Positions 24,734-33,359 of a stretch of DNA of 64,000 nucleotides are shown here, piece after piece (position 1 is the stretch's first letter; each line of letters begins with the position of its first letter). Location: contig JAUNSK010000011.1 in assembly GCA_030539275.1 (NCBI GenBank), positions 50,830 to 114,829 on the forward strand. Direction: 5' to 3'. The notes under the pieces are model-generated. The model had not been told where the DNA came from, searched no databases, and saw only the letters and a list, made by a program, of their open reading frames with translations. Source of the DNA: Oscillospiraceae bacterium. Lineage in GTDB: Bacteria; Bacillota; Clostridia; Oscillospirales; Ruminococcaceae. A program made the translations under genes and the position numbers.

Positions 24734-24810
24734 ATCAAGCGCATATAGTAAAAACAAGCATATATTACATCTGGCTCAGTTATATGACATAAAATACAAG
24801 GAGACATAAC

Positions 24811-25401
24811 ATGAAAAGAAAAAACCGTATTTTAATTGACTTAGCTGTAATACTTGTTCTTATCCTTGGTGTTACATTATACTGCCTTCACCGCCCCGGA
24901 TATCCGATACTATACAAAATCAGCGATACACCTCTTAACCGGATGGTAAAATACACATGGAATGTTGGTACTCCTGATAAAAAGGACATCAAAGCCGTTT
25001 GTAAGTTTGACAACAATGACTTTATTCTGTCCTGCTCCGGAACAGGGGCTATGATGGATTTTGATAGAGTAAACCGTGTAGATGCATGGAATATTCTTAA
25101 TAATATAACAACCGGGTGGGCTGTAAATATTGACAGAGTTTACGTTAATGAAGGAATAACATCAATTGGCACCAATGAATTCAAATGGTTCATTGAAACA
25201 AAAGAAGTTTACCTGCCAAGCACTCTTATAAGCATAAAAGAAGGAGCAATGGACTTTGGCTATGATACTAAGGTTTACTACAACTCTACCGTTGAAGACT
25301 GGAATCGTATAGACCTCGATGAAGAGTGGCAGCGCGGCAACTGGATCACTCAGATAAACTGCACTGATGGTATCGTTGAAATACCGCGTAAAATATATTA
25401 A
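24811..25401 (+). CDS. Small membrane-anchored BspA-like protein, copy 2
   Basis: 196 residues; AAGGAG precedes the ATG. N-terminal membrane helix (about residues 8-26), then FILSCSGTGAMMDFD, IDRVYVNEGITSIGTNEF, EVYLPSTLISIKEGAM and INCTDGIVEI. The layout is the same as in the protein at 23106-23702, to which it is clearly paralogous though diverged. It follows the macrodomain gene after a terminator. Confidence 0.82.
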   Translation: MKRKNRILIDLAVILVLILGVTLYCLHRPGYPILYKISDTPLNRMVKYTWNVGTPDKKDIKAVCKFDNNDFILSCSGTGAMMDFDRVNRVDAWNILNNITTGWAVNIDRVYVNEGITSIGTNEFKWFIETKEVYLPSTLISIKEGAMDFGYDTKVYYNSTVEDWNRIDLDEEWQRGNWITQINCTDGIVEIPRKIY

Positions 25402-25420
25402 CAGAATTACTGTATTATGT

Positions 25421-25657
25421 TTATTCCTCACCCTGTAATTCATTGTAGATTCGTATCATCGTATCACGGTCAATTACACCGTGAAGATAATCCCTGAGGA
25501 GCTGACCGTAATTAATAAATCCTGATTTTTCGGCTTCGAGCGCCTTCATAACTGCAGCCTTTTTCTCATTAAGCTTTCTGTCAGCATATGAAAGAGTTTC
25601 ATCTCCCCGCTCATACTCTATAGTACCAGATTCAAAATCAATGATCATTGTGTCCAT
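25421..25657 (-). CDS. Unknown 78-residue protein, last gene of the VirD4/ClpP cluster
   Basis: Not recognised. Start chosen at ATG 25657 (MDTMIIDFESGTIEY), with GGAGG eight bases upstream; an upstream extension to 25702 would run through a hairpin. The small charged protein has a predicted helical middle (DRKLNEKKAAVMKALEAEKSG) and no membrane segment. It lies about 100 bases after the VirD4-like gene, with two hairpins between. It may be an adaptor or accessory protein of that cluster. Confidence 0.65.
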   Translation of the reverse strand: MDTMIIDFESGTIEYERGDETLSYADRKLNEKKAAVMKALEAEKSGFINYGQLLRDYLHGVIDRDTMIRIYNELQGEE

Positions 25658-25673
25658 ATATATATCCTCCATT

Positions 25674-25753
25674 ACAGGTATGCATTCCGGCTGCGGATGC
25701 ATACCTGTTTTATTTAACGTTTAGTCATAACCTGATGCTAAGATACAGGTTAT
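25674..25753. repeat. Two adjacent hairpins between the VirD4-like gene and the 78-residue gene
   Basis: The first hairpin pairs ACAGGTATGCAT (25674-25685) with ATGCATACCTGT (25697-25708) and ends four bases before the minus-strand ribosome site of the 78-residue gene. The second pairs ATAACCTG (25727-25734) with CAGGTTAT (25746-25753). Read on the plus strand the first one is followed by TTTTATTT and could terminate transcription from the BspA-like gene. On the minus strand neither has a T-run, so they may be processing or stability elements. Confidence 0.65.
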
Positions 25754-25760
25754 CTGTCAT

Positions 25761-27113
25761 TTATGATCTGTTATCTTTGCTGCTCTCCTGTTTTTGATCA
25801 TCCTTAGTCTGCTGCTGATTTCTGTGGCCTTTTGCCGGATGATCGCCAAGCTCTGAAATATCATAACCGCTCAGATCTATAGTCTGAGAAAACTCAGGCT
25901 GCTCACCGCGTCTTATTATCCAGTTAGTGCCTACAGGCATACTCAGTATTTTTGACAAAGGCTTGTTGCAGCGTACAGATACCATTTGTGCTGTCTCAGT
26001 ATCATTTCCTCCCATATAGATCATGGTATCACAGTTATCAATGATCGTATGTGCACTGTCTGAGTAGCCGGCAACAAGCTGAGTTGTTGACTGAAGAATG
26101 ATCATTGCGGAAATGTCCCTCGAGCGGATATTTGAGATCATGTTCTGAAATCCGTCGATACGGCAGTTTGTTCCGAAGTCGTCAAGGATGAATCTTACCG
26201 GAACAGGAAGTCTGCTGTCACTGCAGCATTCGTCCGCATATGAACAAAGCAGGTTCATAGCCTGGGAGTAAAAGATATTTGCAAGTGTATCCTTTGATCT
26301 GTCTGTATCACTTATCTCCACAAATACTATCGTTGGGATCAGTCCGAGAGACGAAATGTCGATGTCATTTCTGCTGAGCATTGTGCGTATTTCCAGAGTA
26401 TCGAGATCCGAGAGAATAGTCTGCAGCGTTATAATTATGCAGCTCATAGTCTTTTTTGGAACCTGACAGAATTTTCTGAATTGTTTATATGCCCAGCTGT
26501 GATCACCGGTTATTCTCCGGTATTTTTCTCTGAAGCTGTTAAATCTGAAATCTATTTCGCACGACTCATTACATTCCCATTTCTCAACATCAATTTCTGA
26601 AAGGATCACAGAAATATCATTAAAATTGCTGCGCTCTCCTAACTGCCTGCGCTCAGCAAGATAGCCGGTTATTGCTGTCAGCAGAAGTTCTGAGGCTCTG
26701 TCCCAGAACGGGTCGTAACTTCCGCCTCGTTCACTTCCGGCATAGATGAGCTGGTGTGCAAACTTCTGTACTTCGTTCGGAGTACGCACACAGCTGAGCG
26801 GATTGTAGTGATCAGAGAGTTCAGGATGGATAAGGTTAAGGTGCAGAATGTTATATCCCTGTCGGCTCATAACATCTGACCACTTACTGTACAGATTGCC
26901 TTTGGTGTCAGATACTATGTAGCTGCCGGATGCCGCCAGAATATTCGGTACAACTACACTTCTTGTCTTTCCTGCCCCGGAGCCTGCAATGACAAGCATA
27001 TTATTATTAAGCCTTGTTTCCCTCGTATCGAGGCTTATTGTTTTACCGTTCGGGAGAACGGCACTTTTTTCATTATGTGCTTTTGTTATAGCAAGTGATT
27101 TGTTTTCTGACAT
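25761..27113 (-). CDS. Soluble VirD4/TraG-like coupling ATPase
   Basis: 450 residues from ATG 27113 (AAAGGAG seven bases upstream). Walker A is VIAGSGAGKTRSVVVPN (near residue 45), followed by SYIVSDTKGNLY, and Walker B is VRFILDDFGTN (near residue 305). The TraG/VirD4 segment ISAMIILQSTTQL and the late MIYMGGNDTETAQMVS are also present. Family members in conjugation carry N-terminal membrane helices; none is seen here, and no relaxase or other type IV secretion gene lies nearby. It could be a remnant of an integrative element or an ATPase reused for another task. It directly follows a ClpP-like gene. Confidence 0.9.
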   Translation of the reverse strand: MSENKSLAITKAHNEKSAVLPNGKTISLDTRETRLNNNMLVIAGSGAGKTRSVVVPNILAASGSYIVSDTKGNLYSKWSDVMSRQGYNILHLNLIHPELSDHYNPLSCVRTPNEVQKFAHQLIYAGSERGGSYDPFWDRASELLLTAITGYLAERRQLGERSNFNDISVILSEIDVEKWECNESCEIDFRFNSFREKYRRITGDHSWAYKQFRKFCQVPKKTMSCIIITLQTILSDLDTLEIRTMLSRNDIDISSLGLIPTIVFVEISDTDRSKDTLANIFYSQAMNLLCSYADECCSDSRLPVPVRFILDDFGTNCRIDGFQNMISNIRSRDISAMIILQSTTQLVAGYSDSAHTIIDNCDTMIYMGGNDTETAQMVSVRCNKPLSKILSMPVGTNWIIRRGEQPEFSQTIDLSGYDISELGDHPAKGHRNQQQTKDDQKQESSKDNRS

Positions 27114-27126
27114 ATGATCATCTCCT

Positions 27127-27759
27127 TTAATCAAATATGTTTCTTATCCCGTCACAAATACCGAAGCTTACTGCTTCATCTGAGTTCATAAAGTTATCAT
27201 GTACAGTTACCTCGTTTATCTCATCTTCTGTTTTGCCTGTATGCTTTGCAATAAGTCCGTTTACGAGTGACTTGATATCCAGAATAGCCTTAGCTGTATT
27301 TTCTATTGTTGTAGCAGAGCCACCCAGCCCCCCGGCTATAAGCGGTTCATGGATCATAACTCTGGAATGAGGAAGTATAAATCTTCTCCCCTTCTGACCG
27401 CCTGCAAGAAGAACAGCTGCCATACTCGCTGCTGTACCTGTGCAGTACATATTTATCTGAAACTTATATGACTGAATGATATCATACATAAGAAGTCCTG
27501 AATATACTTCACCGCCCGGACTGTTTATATAAATATCCACAGGCTTTTGCTCATCTGAAAGATGAAGCATCGCCGCAGCAAAATGATCAGCTGTTTTCAT
27601 ATTGATCTCATCATCGATAAAAATACGTCCGTTTGAAAGATGCAGCGCATCAAGAGACAACGTGCAGTATCCCTTTGCATCCTCAGTTACTGTATTTTCA
27701 GCTATAGAACAGCGATACTCCTGTGTGTCTGACTTGCCTGTAAAATTATCCTTTTTCAT
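27127..27759 (-). CDS. ClpP-like serine peptidase
   Basis: 210 residues. The ClpP fold is visible in IDDEINMKTADHFAAAML and IYINSPGGEVYSG, with the nucleophile in YCTGTAASMAA (Ser near 109), the His in SRVMIHEP (near 135) and the Asp in TVHDNFMNSDEA (near 187), so the triad is intact. The first about 28 residues are an extension unlike housekeeping ClpP, and no Clp ATPase is adjacent. Its immediate downstream neighbour is a VirD4-like ATPase 13 bases away. It is probably a specialised paralogue, or is related to phage or mobile-element ClpP proteases. Confidence 0.9.
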   Translation of the reverse strand: MKKDNFTGKSDTQEYRCSIAENTVTEDAKGYCTLSLDALHLSNGRIFIDDEINMKTADHFAAAMLHLSDEQKPVDIYINSPGGEVYSGLLMYDIIQSYKFQINMYCTGTAASMAAVLLAGGQKGRRFILPHSRVMIHEPLIAGGLGGSATTIENTAKAILDIKSLVNGLIAKHTGKTEDEINEVTVHDNFMNSDEAVSFGICDGIRNIFD

Positions 27760-27851
27760 ATTTTTTCTCCTCCTGGTATTTCCGGATTTTCTTCGTTTGA
27801 CCGTAAGTTTATTGTACCAGCAACAGCTGCTTGAAGCAAACCGTCTTTCAT
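27756..27851 (-). CDS. Short leader ORF overlapping the clpP-like start
   Basis: 31 codons from ATG 27851, with GAGGA upstream. It begins MKDGLLQAAVAG and ends PGGEKI, and its TGA overlaps the ATG of the ClpP-like gene in ATATGA. The ClpP ribosome site lies inside it. It could be a small protein or a translated leader for coupling. There is no homology that I recognise. Confidence 0.45.
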   Translation of the reverse strand: MKDGLLQAAVAGTINLRSNEENPEIPGGEKI

Positions 27852-27914
27852 GAGAGTATCCTCACGAAAAAAAGCAGCGCCTGTAAACACCGCATTTACA
27901 GACGCACAGATACA

Positions 27915-27952
27915 AAAAAATCATCTTTTTTTTAATCAGGAGATGATTTTTT
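27915..27952 (-). terminator. Terminator between the HTH-repeat gene and the ClpP-like gene
   Basis: AAAAAATCATCT (27915-27926) pairs with AGATGATTTTTT (27941-27952), with a T7 run on the minus-strand exit. It lies 12 bases after the HTH-repeat gene's stop. It separates the helicase/HTH half from the ClpP/VirD4 half unless it is read through. Confidence 0.85.
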
Positions 27953-27963
27953 CATATTTATAT

Positions 27964-29367
27964 TTAATTGTTTTCATGAACCATTTTATACATCTTCTTT
28001 ATAACCGGATTAAGATCATACATGGAGTGTACAGCAATAATAAACAGAGCCCACATGATCCAGTCCTGTGATGTAAAACGCAGCTTGCACTCAATGATAT
28101 CAAAGTCAAAAATACCGTCAAGCGTTCTGAAAGTATGTTTTCGCTCCTGCTTTACCCCTTTACTGTCCTGTACCGGTTCATCCTTATACAGATCATAAAG
28201 ACTGCAGTTTCGTGTCATCACAGAAAGCATGAAACAGCTTGATGCCTCTTCAAAGCAGCTGTCATGTTCTTTCCATCCAGGCTGCGGCATCACAAGATTA
28301 TCTCTGAGCTCCTCAAAAATAATTTCCTGCCGGACTTCATTCAGCTTTCTGAACAACTCCAGAGCAGGATACAGATATTCAAAAACATCTATACCTATAT
28401 ACTCATATACGTTATTAACCGAAACCTCACCAAGCTCTTCAGGGATACGATACTTGTTTATGTAATTCCAGAACGGCTCAGCATCAAGAGGGTCTGTGAT
28501 TATATGAGTCATAACTATATCCTGAAGCTTTGAAGGCAGAAGCCTGAACCGCCTGATCACCTCATCTGATACCGGTTCATCAGTATCATGTTCACTTTGG
28601 AGCATATCCCCTAAGTTCCGAAGCAGTATTTCATTTTTTATCTCCTGCTCATTTTCTCCGCGGATCCCGCAATCAAATTCTGACTTGACGATATGCAGGA
28701 TTTTCTCTTTTATATCGTAGTCATAGGGACAGTCGTTGTCACATAGCAGATCTGTAAGGTCATCAGGAGTTACACCTGCCTTCTGAGCTAATTGTTCTTT
28801 TGTTACCCGGATGCGCCTGTCTTTTAACAGATTGTCGAGATACTGTGCAAACTTAGTCGTAATAAACCATGGACGGTTTTTCCCCATAGCCACATAAATT
28901 TCATCCCTGAATTCACGCATTTCAGGAAGACATGTACCCAGATCATCAAAGCAGGAACAGAAAAATACATTAAGTATTTCATACTGCTTTACAACATCAA
29001 CACTTCTGAGAAATGTCTTTTTCTGAAGCATGAGACTTATTTCATTCGGACTAAGCCCTGCGCTTTCAGCGAGAGCCGCACAGGTGATTCTGCCACCGGA
29101 TCTGTTAAGCAGTTTACACAGCAGATCACCGAAATCTTCAGCATTCATAAACGTGTATCCCTGATAATATATACGGCTTCGAACATACCGCTCTATTTTG
29201 CGCTTATCTGTCCGGGTGCAGCATCCGTCCTCATAGTACTCGCCGATACGTCTGCTGTTTATCTGAGTCCCTTTTGCAATTTCTGTTTTAATTATGTTGT
29301 ACTTACTTTTCAAAGTACCGAGCCATGCTTTGTATTCATAGGCATTAAATGATTCGTCTGTTATCAT
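27964..29367 (-). CDS. Unknown protein with repeated helix-turn-helix-like segments
   Basis: 467 residues from ATG 29367 (GGAGG ten bases upstream); a longer frame to 29451 would overlap the helicase gene. The N-terminal half holds three modules of similar pattern, each a helix-turn-helix-like motif: EIAKGTQINSRRIGEYYE, ALAESAGLSPNEISLMLQ and QLAQKAGVTPDDLTDLL. The C-terminal half is helical and unrecognised. It is probably a DNA- or RNA-associated regulator or adaptor. It starts 27 bases after the stop of the large helicase gene and should share its transcript, then a terminator follows. Confidence 0.75.
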   Translation of the reverse strand: MITDESFNAYEYKAWLGTLKSKYNIIKTEIAKGTQINSRRIGEYYEDGCCTRTDKRKIERYVRSRIYYQGYTFMNAEDFGDLLCKLLNRSGGRITCAALAESAGLSPNEISLMLQKKTFLRSVDVVKQYEILNVFFCSCFDDLGTCLPEMREFRDEIYVAMGKNRPWFITTKFAQYLDNLLKDRRIRVTKEQLAQKAGVTPDDLTDLLCDNDCPYDYDIKEKILHIVKSEFDCGIRGENEQEIKNEILLRNLGDMLQSEHDTDEPVSDEVIRRFRLLPSKLQDIVMTHIITDPLDAEPFWNYINKYRIPEELGEVSVNNVYEYIGIDVFEYLYPALELFRKLNEVRQEIIFEELRDNLVMPQPGWKEHDSCFEEASSCFMLSVMTRNCSLYDLYKDEPVQDSKGVKQERKHTFRTLDGIFDFDIIECKLRFTSQDWIMWALFIIAVHSMYDLNPVIKKMYKMVHENN

Positions 29368-29393
29368 TTCAGCATTTCCTCCGGTGGAGTTTC

Positions 29394-32300
29394 TTATGAC
29401 ATCTGATCGATTATTTCCATTGCTCTTTTCAGGTACGTGTTTTTTTGCCATACTTTCTCAGATCTGTCTCCAACAATATATAATCTGAACTTTGCTCTTG
29501 TTACAGCAACATTTACTATGTTTGAATTGACCCACTTTACAGCACCCTCGCTCGATTCATCACAGCCCAGAAGGAAGATCACCTCAAAGGTCTCCTTCCC
29601 CTGAAATGTATGGACAGTCCCTATATTTCTCCTGAGAAAAATATCAAAATCTTTTTCATCTATGTCAATATCCCATTTTTTATATTCATATTCAAGAGCT
29701 TTTGTTATACCGGCAACGACAGATTTAAACGGAGAAATTATATAGACCTTCGGTACTCTATTAATCTTTACATCTTCTTCATTATCTGACTGAGTGACCT
29801 GTTCACAGACTGCATTGATATTTTTAAAAGCAGTTCTTACTATCTCAAATACTGCTTTACTCTGAGCACTGACATAATGATCCTTGTTTCCTGTTTCCCT
29901 GCCCTTTACATCGATCCATCGTGAACTGTCGTAAACAAAGTTTTTCTCATCCTTCTCCTTCGGCTGCTCTGTCTGCTGCTTCATAAATCCATCATAGGAT
30001 ACGGAGTTTGATATATCATACATCGGAGAAATGCATCTTCTGTGTACAAGCAGAGGACAGCCTATCCATTCGGGTTCATCATTTTCACCGTTCAGATATG
30101 TACCGAATTTGTTCATTCTGTCCGCAAAATTCTGAACAGATAATGACTTGTCTCTGTACCGTGCAAGCACTTCATCCTTAAATGAATATTTAAGCAGATC
30201 AAGCTCATCGGTAACAACAGGTTCAACCTGCTTGGGATCGCCGACTATCATGGCTCTGCGGCTTCTGAATAAAGCTCCCACAAGACATTCCGGACTAGCC
30301 TGACCTGCTTCATCAACAATCAGTGTGCCTATAGTGTCCTGTTTTCTTACGTCCTGAAACATACGTCCTATCGAAGCAAAGGTTGATGATATGACAGGAA
30401 CAACCAGGAACAGAGTCTGAAAAAGTGCAGGGACAATTTCCAGTGCTTCATTCTTATCAAAAGTTATTGATTTTTTCCCTGTATCGGCTAGCAGCTTCCA
30501 GTACTGAGATAATGATCTGAGATTGTCTCTGCATGAACCTGAAGCAAGTACAAAGCTTTTATGAAGCTGCATGGCATAGAAAAAAAGCTTTTCTCTTTGC
30601 GTGTCATATGCCTTTGTAAGCCATGGATTTACAAGCTGGGCTTTTGTTGATTTATTCTTATCCCTGCTTTGTATCTGAGCTATAAGTTCACTGTCTGCTT
30701 TTTTATAGAAAAGTTCCTCCGGCAGTTTACTTATGCTGTATTCGTTATACACAGAAACTGTCTGTTCACACTCTTTCTTCTGGTTTAAAAGCTTTTGCAG
30801 AGCACTATTATTGTCAGCTTTCTGCTTTGACAGCTTTTCTGTATTTATTTCTGATAATTCAAGATTTTTCTGTGCATCTGAAATTTCCTCTGACAGCTTA
30901 TTTATCTGTGCAGTAAGATCATCGGCAGCATTTTTCTTCTCTTGTATATCTTCACTCAGCTGTGAGATCATACTCTCGTACTGCTTCATGAGGGCATGTC
31001 TGTCAGCTGATGTTCCTTTTGAACAGAAAAGTTTTTTAATAAATCCTGTTATACCCGGTGTAAGAGCCTGTTCCAGCAGCTCAGCTTTTTTCCGGTTAAG
31101 CTCTGCAAGTTCTTTTTTTGCATCCCTGGTCTCCTGCTCAAGAGCACTGAGCTTTGCATCACATTCACAGGCTTTGTCCTTTGCGTCAGAAATAGCTTTT
31201 TTATACTTATCAGTACTTTGTTCATATAATGATCTCTGGTCGTTCAGGCTCTCATTTTGTTTATGAAGTTCACTTTCATCTTTTTCAAAAAAACCGCTTT
31301 CAAGCTTTTTCTTTGCTGCAGTATAACTGCTTTCAATCTTCTTCATTTTATCAATATCGGATGACATCTGCCTGCGCATATCCTCAACTTTATCAAGCTG
31401 TGCGGTAAACAACTCCCTGATCTTCAGATATTCTTTTTTCCTGCTTTCCATATCAGTGTTTTTGCTGTTGTACTGATCAAAAATAATATTACTGAGTGCT
31501 TTAAAATAAAAATCAGATATGTTGCTTTTTTTTCCGAGTGCAGCTGCAACGAGTCCCCATGCCGGAACCACCTTTTCTGTACTGCTTATAAGATTTGTAG
31601 CATACTGAGAAAAATAAACATCAGGTTTCTCAACAAATTCTTTGTTTTGTGCCTTGACCTTAAGACTAAACTGCGTATCCTTTACAGCAAACATTTTTCT
31701 GACTTCTTCGTATCCGTTATATGATTTTGTTTTTGTCTTTTCATCTGTGGGAGGTTTTTTTCCGGTCTGTGCATTTTTCTTACCCGGTTCATCTTTTCGG
31801 GAAAATGAATCCACAGGCAGTTCCTTTGTAATATTTTCAACTGCTGCATTGTTGCATGAGGTCACAAGTATTCCGTAGTCATTTATCCGGTCGTTTTTCA
31901 GCGTGTACCAGTTTGAAACATTAGCGGAATACTGATTGTTTTTTTCTTTTCCGTTTATAAATTTATGACTTTCAAATGCATCATCAGGCAGATCGTAAGC
32001 ACTCAGAAGACGTGCCCTTTCAACGATATTGTTTACAACGATCTCCTTGAGCAAAGTGGATTTACCTGTTCCCGGAGGTCCGTTTACAGAGAATACATTT
32101 CCTGCCGGACCATCTCTTTTTATTTCAAGATTTATGGCTGTCTCCTGCATTAGCGCAGGCATAAATTCTGAAGGCCACTTTCCCGGAGGCGCATTCTTTA
32201 TATCCAGAATACTGTCAAATATTTTAAGGAGAGTCTTTCCGTCTGAGTTTACAAGGTCTGCCCTGCCACACTTGTTCTCATCTTCCGTATTAAGAATATT

Positions 32301-33131
32301 AAGATAGCTTATAAGTTCCGGTTTCAGATTTCCGCAGTTGTATGCGTCTGCTGCCAGCTCAAGATCACTTGTATAAAATGATTTTGACAATCCGAGATAT
32401 GTATCATCATCTTTCTTTGCTTTCACAATTTCGTCCTTATATATCCTGAAAGAGAAAATAAATTCGTCCTTTGCATCCCCGCCGGTAATACAGCTGCCGT
32501 ATGCAGACCTGAGATCCTCATATATTTTTGTCAGATCCCATAGAGTCTTGTCATCTGTCTGAGAATAATATTTTCTTTCTAATTTGTCCATATCGCTTTT
32601 ATACGTGTCATGTGACAACAGCCTCAGCTTGTCATCACAGTCTTTATTGCTGGTTATCCGTGAGATCGCCCACAGCACAGGAGACACTGAAATGCTGTGT
32701 TCAACATATTCACCGTCCGGTTTTAGCTGCAGTGCAGCAAGGCAGATACTGTCAGCAGATCTTTCAGGATGCGAGGCTTCATTAATAACTGTACCGAGAG
32801 CCCTTGCCGTCTCGTTCAGACATGCCTCTCTTGAAAAGCATCCAAGATAAACTGTTACATCTGAGCATTCAGAAAAATCAAATTTTCTGAGTTCATATTT
32901 AATAACGCTCCTGACGGCACCTGCACTTAATTTTTTAATATCATCCCGGACCATTTCCACTATATCTGACTTTTTATATTTCTCTTCGATTTCATTGTTT
33001 TTCAGATCATTTTCATATTTGATTTTTTGTTTGTGACAGTCACGGAATCTTTGCACAGGATATGCTTCCTGCTCAAGAAAGTTCAGAGTGTACCAATACT
33101 GAAGTATTGTTTTAGCTGCATCTGAGGTCAT
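29394..33131 (-). CDS. Large SF1 helicase (COG1112/Dna2-Nam7-like) with internal coiled coil
   Basis: 1245 residues from ATG 33131 (AAAGGAG five bases upstream). Motif I is VNGPPGTGKSTLL (near residue 354), motif II LIVDEAGQASPE (near 940), motif III MIVGDPKQVEPV, and motif VI NVAVTRAKFRLYIVG (near 1210). A long charged coiled coil of about 220 residues (about 565-790) separates motif I from motif II. The N-terminal 300 residues are unrecognised. SF1B enzymes of this kind act on DNA or RNA and occur in several anti-phage systems. It is the first gene of the minus-strand cluster, with its own promoter. There is no nuclease motif that I can identify. Confidence 0.9.
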   Translation of the reverse strand: MTSDAAKTILQYWYTLNFLEQEAYPVQRFRDCHKQKIKYENDLKNNEIEEKYKKSDIVEMVRDDIKKLSAGAVRSVIKYELRKFDFSECSDVTVYLGCFSREACLNETARALGTVINEASHPERSADSICLAALQLKPDGEYVEHSISVSPVLWAISRITSNKDCDDKLRLLSHDTYKSDMDKLERKYYSQTDDKTLWDLTKIYEDLRSAYGSCITGGDAKDEFIFSFRIYKDEIVKAKKDDDTYLGLSKSFYTSDLELAADAYNCGNLKPELISYLNILNTEDENKCGRADLVNSDGKTLLKIFDSILDIKNAPPGKWPSEFMPALMQETAINLEIKRDGPAGNVFSVNGPPGTGKSTLLKEIVVNNIVERARLLSAYDLPDDAFESHKFINGKEKNNQYSANVSNWYTLKNDRINDYGILVTSCNNAAVENITKELPVDSFSRKDEPGKKNAQTGKKPPTDEKTKTKSYNGYEEVRKMFAVKDTQFSLKVKAQNKEFVEKPDVYFSQYATNLISSTEKVVPAWGLVAAALGKKSNISDFYFKALSNIIFDQYNSKNTDMESRKKEYLKIRELFTAQLDKVEDMRRQMSSDIDKMKKIESSYTAAKKKLESGFFEKDESELHKQNESLNDQRSLYEQSTDKYKKAISDAKDKACECDAKLSALEQETRDAKKELAELNRKKAELLEQALTPGITGFIKKLFCSKGTSADRHALMKQYESMISQLSEDIQEKKNAADDLTAQINKLSEEISDAQKNLELSEINTEKLSKQKADNNSALQKLLNQKKECEQTVSVYNEYSISKLPEELFYKKADSELIAQIQSRDKNKSTKAQLVNPWLTKAYDTQREKLFFYAMQLHKSFVLASGSCRDNLRSLSQYWKLLADTGKKSITFDKNEALEIVPALFQTLFLVVPVISSTFASIGRMFQDVRKQDTIGTLIVDEAGQASPECLVGALFRSRRAMIVGDPKQVEPVVTDELDLLKYSFKDEVLARYRDKSLSVQNFADRMNKFGTYLNGENDEPEWIGCPLLVHRRCISPMYDISNSVSYDGFMKQQTEQPKEKDEKNFVYDSSRWIDVKGRETGNKDHYVSAQSKAVFEIVRTAFKNINAVCEQVTQSDNEEDVKINRVPKVYIISPFKSVVAGITKALEYEYKKWDIDIDEKDFDIFLRRNIGTVHTFQGKETFEVIFLLGCDESSEGAVKWVNSNIVNVAVTRAKFRLYIVGDRSEKVWQKNTYLKRAMEIIDQMS

Positions 33132-33225
33132 ATTTTCTCCTTTATACATAGAGCCTTTTATACTGATAGGATCCTTAAGTTTTGTAAACAATATTATCCG
33201 CCTTTTTTACCTGTAATCATGTTTT

Positions 33226-33254
33226 ATTATATTAGCATGCAAATGATAAGTCAA
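33226..33254 (-). promoter_or_regulatory. Promoter of the helicase cluster
   Basis: On the minus strand, TTGACT (33249-33254), 17 bases, TATAAT (33226-33231), about 95 bases before the helicase ATG. Confidence 0.75.
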
Positions 33255-33283
33255 GACCGGATACTTTTCAGGCTGAATAATGC

Positions 33284-33312
33284 TTGACCATATGATGGCA
33301 GTAGTGTAAAAT
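33284..33312 (+). promoter_or_regulatory. Promoter of the three-domain lipoprotein gene
   Basis: TTGACC (33284-33289), 17 bases, TAAAAT (33307-33312), 48 bases before ATG 33360. It is divergent from the helicase promoter. Confidence 0.65.
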
Positions 33313-33359
33313 AATATATATAATAATATCTATAAATTCAACATAATGAGGTCAAAACA

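Noticed and set aside
25761-27113. Reading the VirD4-like gene as evidence of a complete conjugative element
   Set aside because: No relaxase, integrase, mating-pore protein, or attachment-site repeat is seen in the surrounding 15 kb.
30733-31266. 177-codon plus-strand frame opposite the helicase coiled coil
   Set aside because: A Ser/Phe-rich antisense frame of a coiled-coil coding region, a known artefact of E/K/L-rich genes; no ribosome site.
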